Source: JAHFOW01 sp964370795
GTDB taxonomy: Bacteria; Planctomycetota; Brocadiia; Brocadiales; Brocadiaceae
Direction of reading: 5' to 3'
Length of the DNA stretch: 9,875 nucleotides
Assembly: GCA_964370795.1 (NCBI GenBank)
Contig: CAYJME010000118.1
Location: 1-9,875 of the forward strand
The notes beneath the pieces are model-generated. The model worked only from the letters and a program-made list of their open reading frames with translations. It ran no database searches and was not told where the DNA came from. The number at the start of each line of letters is the position of its first letter. The stretch's first letter is position 1. This document shows positions 6,733 to 9,875 of the stretch, in pieces. A program made the position numbers and the translations under genes.

Positions 6733-7416
6733 TCAGGAATATGGGATTTTGAATAACCGCAATCCTGTGATTATAACAAACAACAAAAAGAGAAAAAATG
6801 CAACGACCTGAGACGTTACAAGGGGATTCCATAGAAATTTCCCAAGAAGGCCTACAAGATAAAGCAAGGCAACAACAATACCTAGCCAGCCAAACCAATG
6901 GGGAAATACCGTTGTTCGCACTATTGCCAGGCCTGACAGGCCCACCCAGCCAAGTAGTCAGGTAGCGCCAAAGAGGCAAAAAAGTCCCTTGCCATAAGAT
7001 TCACCACAGGTATACATCACCTGTGCTGCAACTTTCTGCGCCTCATTTCCAAATGCATGAATATAAGCCAGTGATCCAGTTACGGTGGCGCTCCTCAACG
7101 GGCCAATAATTCCCAGGATAAGGGCAATCATTCCCGCCGTAATGGCCATTGAGGATATTGCCATTTCGTCCTTCCAGAGAGACCTCAATACTGCCAGAAA
7201 CGTAGGAATTAAGGCGTAGGGGATGATCGTAATGCCCCACCACATAGCCTTCCATTCACCGCGATTCTGATGAATTATGGTGAGTATTTGGCCGGCATCG
7301 TTGCTTTTAAGAACACTCCAGTGTGTCCACAGGTAGACATAAAGAAACAACGTAAAACCGGCGTATACAATCGCAGTAATACCACCTATGGTAAAAAGAT
7401 TTATTCTTGTCGTCAT
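6733..7416 (-). pseudogene. Six-helix membrane protein interrupted by an in-frame TGA
   Basis: An ATG at 7416 with a strong AGGAGG Shine-Dalgarno starts a hydrophobic protein that stops at TGA 6958-6960 after 152 residues. The same frame then continues without shift (LLGWVGLSGLAIVR...) for 74 more residues to TGA at 6733. Read through, the product has 227 residues and about six membrane helices, at roughly residues 8-30, 55-77, 87-116, 145-168, 172-194 and 203-223. The interruption falls in the fourth helix (FCLFGAT-stop-LLGWVG), where Trp (TGG) would fit naturally. So this is a single-base nonsense change, a sequencing error or, less likely, recoding. I do not recognise the family with confidence; size and topology recall DUF4386-like proteins. 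It stands alone, with unrelated debris on both sides. Confidence 0.75.
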
Positions 7417-7546
7417 TATAGCCTCCTGAATATCTTCAAAAAAACCGAATTGTTACGAATTATGAAAGATGTTGATTTTCTCTCTTTTTATCATGGTTTC
7501 TACTTTCTTTATCGTGATTCTGTTTTGAAGATCTCGCTGTGCTTCA
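7417..7546. other. Gene-free spacer with two imperfect 15-mer direct repeats
   Basis: This AT-rich stretch between two minus-strand reading frames holds TTTATCATGGTTTCT and, about 20 bases on, TTTATCGTGATTCTG. These could be binding sites upstream of the six-helix protein gene or chance similarity. I see no clear promoter boxes. Confidence 0.25.
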
Positions 7547-7882
7547 TTATATCATTGTGCTGTATAACCTCAACCAAATTATCCCTCTCGCAATGGGTAG
7601 ATGAAGGATGTCCGCATTCTTGGACAGCCTGTTTGGTTTTACTTTACCCGCCTTATCCAGCCAGCAAAGCACAATAAGATGGGAATAATCATCTATTCCT
7701 TCGAGACCGTCTATGTAATTATTATGCGCATGTGTCTGACAAGTCGTGGTAAAAAAATAGCAAGTGTGTGTAGTCTTAAGGCCGGGAGTGTTTTCCGGAT
7801 CATGCCCTCGCCAACCTGCAACTGCATTGCGTCCAGCATAGCCAAAATAGGTGTAAGCTATGGCGCCAATAGTTGCGCCTGT
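7547..7882 (-). pseudogene. Fragment with a TrmO/TsaA-like segment, abutting the scaffold gap
   Basis: The minus frame is open from the gap to TAA at 7547-7549. The part at about 7640-7717 reads YIDGLEGIDDYSHLIVLCWLDKAGK. It resembles the core of TrmO (TsaA/YaeB), the methyltransferase acting on N6-threonylcarbamoyladenosine-37 of tRNA, where relatives carry DGLxxIExxSHIIVLYW. The downstream signature expected in the family (FATRSPNRPNPIG) is absent, replaced by unrelated residues ending LRLYSTMI. The part nearer the gap (GAIAYTYFGYAGRNAVAGWRGHD) is not recognised and may belong to another gene. I treat this as a shard, probably non-functional. Its upstream end cannot be read because of the gap. 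Confidence 0.45.
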
Positions 7883-7892
7883 NNNNNNNNNN
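7883..7892. other. Assembly gap (10 N)
   Basis: Ten undetermined bases join two contig ends. The round length suggests a scaffolding placeholder, so the true distance is unknown and reading frames should not be joined across it. Confidence 0.97.
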
Positions 7893-7985
7893 AGCACACA
7901 CCGTTCGCAATGGTCAGAACCGACCCCGGCAGGCACCGCACGGTTGAGACTACATAGCGCGGCGTAGCCGCAACGAAAGCTTTAA
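7893..7985. repeat. GC-rich stretch with two hairpins, right of the gap
   Basis: GTCAGAACCG (7913-7922) faces CGGTTGAGAC (7941-7950): five inner and three outer base pairs around a 2x2 internal loop, with CGG/CCG pairing inside. A second perfect hairpin, GCGGC-GTA-GCCGC, lies at 7959-7971. This region is clearly richer in GC than its neighbours and holds no convincing gene. The second hairpin resembles GCGGC-AAA-GCCGC at the start of the intron-like RNA (6550-6562). It may be the left end of the mobile element that follows or an unrelated RNA remnant. Confidence 0.4.
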
Positions 7986-7987
7986 AA

Positions 7988-8065
7988 CCGTCCTCCAATA
8001 GTGTATATTTGATTTTTTTAAAGTGGAATCCTAACCACAGGTGTATACACGATAGAGGAGGACGG
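7988..8065 (+). promoter_or_regulatory. Inverted repeat that can mask the transposase ribosome binding site
   Basis: CCGTCCTCC (7988-7996) is the exact reverse complement of GGAGGACGG (8057-8065), and the latter contains the GGAGG Shine-Dalgarno just before the ATG at 8068. A transcript entering from outside would fold and hide the site, whereas one starting inside the loop would not. In IS10 and IS50 such an arrangement limits transposase expression from external promoters. The loop also holds the palindrome GTGTATACAC (8041-8050) and a GTGG...CCAC pair. The role is inferred. Confidence 0.6.
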
Positions 8066-8067
8066 CT

Positions 8068-8880
8068 ATGGAGAAGTTTATTGAACGATATCATAGCAAA
8101 ATCATAGGTGTGCTTTCAACGTTTGATCGAATGATTTTTAAAGGGCATATTTTACCATTTTTTCAAAAGAGTCAACGGCACTGGTATTTGTTTCAAGAGA
8201 AGGTATTGTTTAAGAATTTCAAGAACTATGCGCAGAAGACTTCAGAGAGAGTCAAAGAGCATAGGGAGGAGATTGCAAGGAAAGAAGCCAGACCGGCGAT
8301 ATACCTGGATTCAAGCAGAATCAGTAAGGAAGACATTGCACGGAAGGTACAGGAACAAGATGGGATAAAAGAAGGGCAAGAGCGTATTCAATCTTTACCG
8401 TTATGCCGAAGTATCAAAAATTGCCAATGAGCGTTATCTGTCAGCATTATCTGCTGTCGTACCCCTGAATGATTGTATAAGAGAACTGGAGCAACTTGCT
8501 CAACCTGTCCAGGATGGACAGCGCTGGTATTCCGGCTTTAATCCGTTATCCCCGGAAGCAACCAAAGTATTTGAAGCCGTTTTAGACGGCTCTCATAGTA
8601 TTAACGGTTTTAGAAATAAAGATTTGAGGAAACATTTGTTCGGCGATACAAAATCAGCACAAGAAATTAAAAAGATGAGTTCGAAAATAACGAGAATAGT
8701 AAGAAAACTGAGAGCTCATCGGCTCATATCGAAAATACCCCGTTCAACGAGGTATAAAGTTACTGAAAAAGGATCTCGTATTTTGGGGGGCATCTCTTAC
8801 GATGAAAAAGAAATACCTCCCGGTAAATATGAAAAAAGTTGCCTAAAAAACTTACAAAAAAAAGAAGTTTTTACGGAGTA
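8068..8880 (+). pseudogene. Transposase-like protein with its middle deleted
   Basis: A good GGAGG site and ATG at 8068 start a frame matching, from memory, a family of 400-plus-residue proteins common in anammox and deltaproteobacterial genomes and treated as transposase-like. The N-part, residues 1-103, runs from MEKFIERYHSKIIGVLSTFDR to ARKVQEQDGIKEG and then leaves the family pattern. Family sequence resumes in another frame at about 8369 with KKGKSVFNLYRYAEVSKIANERYL and runs 170 codons to TAA at 8878-8880. This includes a winged-helix-like C-part (NKDLRKHLFGD, ITRIVRKLRAHRLISKI, TRYKVTEKGSRIL). The central 200 or so residues, presumably catalytic, are missing and the frame is shifted at about 8366-8380. 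The translated frame ends early at 8430. The product cannot be active as a transposase, though the DNA-binding tail is intact. Confidence 0.7.
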
Positions 8881-8884
8881 ATAC

Positions 8885-8981
8885 TATAATTCAATAAAAA
8901 TATCACCATTACCTTAATCGCAAGATTAGCACCGCGGTCTCCGTATGAAACAATCCTTCAACTGAGTGTAGGGAAAAATAC
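8885..8981. other. Short gene-free spacer
   Basis: This is about 100 bases between the element end and the padR promoter. I see no gene, repeat or clear terminator in it. Confidence 0.5.
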
Positions 8982-9009
8982 TTGACAATATTTTTGTATT
9001 TGTTATTAT
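8982..9009 (+). promoter_or_regulatory. Sigma70-type promoter of the PadR gene
   Basis: A perfect TTGACA -35 box at 8982-8987 is followed after 16 bases by TATTAT (9004-9009), which is five of six matches to the -10 consensus. A start of transcription near 9016 would leave a leader of under 30 bases before the first ATG. Confidence 0.75.
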
Positions 9010-9018
9010 CTAATACCG

Positions 9019-9028
9019 ATAACGTTAT
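9019..9028. promoter_or_regulatory. Palindromic operator candidate at the padR start site
   Basis: ATAACGTTAT is a perfect 10-base palindrome just past the predicted transcription start. CGATAA occurs twice around it (about 9017-9022 and 9030-9035). PadR-type proteins commonly repress their own promoters from such sites, so autoregulation is a fair inference. The motif is not the classic ATGT/ACAT PadR box. Confidence 0.5.
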
Positions 9029-9042
9029 ACGATAATATTGCA

Positions 9043-9363
9043 ATGGAATATTTTATGGATCCAGTAGTCCGAAACTTTTTTCTTGGATTTGTTAAAATCC
9101 ATATCCTGCATCATGCATCCAAAGAGCCCATTTATGGACTTTGGTTTATCGAAGAACTAAAGAAGCATGGATATGATATTAGTCCAGGAACACTTTACCC
9201 GATTCTTCATTCAATGGAGAAGGACAAATTTCTTCAATCGTATCAGGAGGTTGTAAACGGAAAAGTACGAAAGTATTATAAAACGACATCAAAAGGCAAA
9301 AAAACCTTGAACGAAACAAAAGATAAGATTCAGGAATTAATAAACGAAATAATGGAGGTTTAA
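9043..9363 (+). CDS. PadR-family transcriptional regulator
   Basis: This 106-residue protein has the N-terminal winged helix of PadR repressors: FFLGFVKIHILHHASKEPIYGLWFIEELKKHGYDISPGTLYPILHSMEKDKFL, written here as a domain spanning about residues 12-64, with a wing containing KVRKYYKTTSKGKK. A short coiled C-terminal helix (about 87-105) would mediate dimers, as in the small PadR subgroup. ATG at 9043 is the longest start; ATG at 9055 (residue 5) follows a GGAA and is equally possible. The gene has its own strong promoter with a palindrome, and the secreted protein gene begins 80 bases downstream on the same strand, so that gene is a plausible target. The ligand is unknown. Confidence 0.9.
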   Translation: MEYFMDPVVRNFFLGFVKIHILHHASKEPIYGLWFIEELKKHGYDISPGTLYPILHSMEKDKFLQSYQEVVNGKVRKYYKTTSKGKKTLNETKDKIQELINEIMEV

Positions 9364-9445
9364 AAAAAATGTGAAACATTTAGAAGTTGTTTTGGTACGC
9401 TAGATAATTACCAGAGAATTAGCATGTAATGGGAGGAGAATTTCG

Positions 9446-9875
9446 ATGAAACAAAAAAGAATAAAAAATTGGTCCCAGAGGCATTATGGAAAGGTTGCAT
9501 TAGCTCATGGTAAATTCTTTATCTCTTTTATTCTTTTCATCAGTTTACATTCCACACTTCTCCAGGCTGAAGAACTCTCTGGAAAAAAACCAGACCTTAC
9601 CCTTTCAAACTTCTTCTCAGAAGGTTGGAAATTTGGTCAATGGGAAGAGCCGGAGCAGGAACCAGACCAGTCGCCCCGGTTCAGACTCCTCAAAATTCCT
9701 GCCACAGTTTTTGAACGTGAGGTGCGCATGAATTACTCGTTTACCAATAATGGTGATGGCGGTAAACTTGACGAGCACGAATGGGAGTTTGAATTTGAAA
9801 TGCCAATCAGTCGAAGGCTTTTAATAGAAGTTGAACCGGCAATTGTAGCGATATCCCCAAAGAACGATAATGATC
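9446..9875 (+). CDS. Secreted, probably outer-membrane protein, cut by right window edge
   Basis: ATG at 9446 follows an excellent GGGAGGAG site (9431-9438). The frame stays open for 143 codons to the edge. Residues 1-41 form a signal peptide: a basic start MKQKRIKNW, a hydrophobic stretch FFISFILFISLHS and likely cleavage after LLQA. The mature start, LTLSNFFSEGWKFGQWEEPE, is followed by alternating polar/apolar segments (REVRMNYSFTNNG, EWEFEFEMPISRRLLIEVEP) typical of outer-membrane beta-barrel strands. It may belong to the transporter-like barrel group (PF13557-like), but that assignment is tentative because the C-terminal part is missing. It lies downstream of padR on the same strand, so regulation by it is plausible. 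Confidence 0.75.
   Translation, partial: MKQKRIKNWSQRHYGKVALAHGKFFISFILFISLHSTLLQAEELSGKKPDLTLSNFFSEGWKFGQWEEPEQEPDQSPRFRLLKIPATVFEREVRMNYSFTNNGDGGKLDEHEWEFEFEMPISRRLLIEVEPAIVAISPKNDND

Larger units (their letters stand above)
7986..8884 (+). mobile_element. Decayed insertion-sequence-like element, boundaries approximate
   Basis: The right boundary is placed after GAGTAATAC, where similarity to the solo copy at 1907 stops. The left boundary is not defined; it lies at or left of the masking inverted repeat. I see no terminal inverted repeats between the two ends. The element carries one internally deleted gene, so it could move only with help from an intact relative. Confidence 0.45.

Noticed and set aside
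7913..7950. attC-like recombination site or group II domain V
   Set aside because: The arms do not fit the RYYYAAC/GTTRRRY core pattern of attC, and the hairpin lacks the AGC/GAAA features of domain V.
8068..8094. Minus-strand frame 7858-8094 crossing the N gap
   Set aside because: It is read through ten undetermined bases and overlaps the transposase-like start; it has no support as a gene.
9507..9731. 74-codon plus-strand frame
   Set aside because: Shadow of the secreted protein gene starting at 9446, which has the ribosome site and the signal peptide.
1..9875. CRISPR array, tRNA or rRNA genes
   Set aside because: No regularly spaced repeats, cloverleaf-like sequence or conserved rRNA segments were seen when reading both strands.

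Overview
The window is a moderately AT-rich bacterial sequence with a 10-N scaffold gap at 7883-7892. It carries a squalene-hopene cyclase, a SurE nucleotidase, a glycosyltransferase of the TIGR04283 type, a fatty-acid hydroxylase/sterol desaturase relic and signal-peptide-bearing envelope proteins. This points to a Gram-negative hopanoid maker. The gene mix and the recalled look of the transposase-like family fit best with a Brocadiales-type (anammox) planctomycete. That placement is an inference from remembered family resemblance and is only low to moderate in confidence.

Left part (1-5705, all on the minus strand): a DUF2207-type membrane protein cut by the left edge, preceded by squalene-hopene cyclase (shc), then surE and a family-2-like glycosyltransferase. 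The glycosyltransferase and surE are tightly coupled, because the surE Shine-Dalgarno overlaps the glycosyltransferase stop codon. The broken desaturase gene lies just upstream in the same direction, so the original operon was probably desaturase - glycosyltransferase - surE, followed after about 210 bp by shc. The common theme is envelope and isoprenoid lipids.

Middle part (about 5740-8880) is a gene graveyard. It holds a desaturase with a G-run frameshift and an internal deletion, a shard of a PiT phosphate transporter, a structured-RNA block that looks like the 5' part of a group II intron without its protein or catalytic end, a six-helix membrane protein interrupted by an in-frame TGA, a TrmO/TsaA-like shard next to the gap, and a transposase-like gene missing its middle. 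Either this is a zone of insertion and deletion, or several short misjoins entered during assembly. The two explanations make different predictions for long reads.

Right part (8982-9875, plus strand): a good sigma70-type promoter with a palindrome at its start site drives a PadR-family regulator, followed by a secreted, probably outer-membrane protein cut by the right edge.

I did not find a convincing new defence or biosynthetic system. The most interesting items are the orphan intron-like RNA inside the transporter shard, the repeated pattern of internally deleted genes, a solo copy of the transposase 3' end about 7 kb away, and an inverted repeat that would hide the transposase ribosome binding site.
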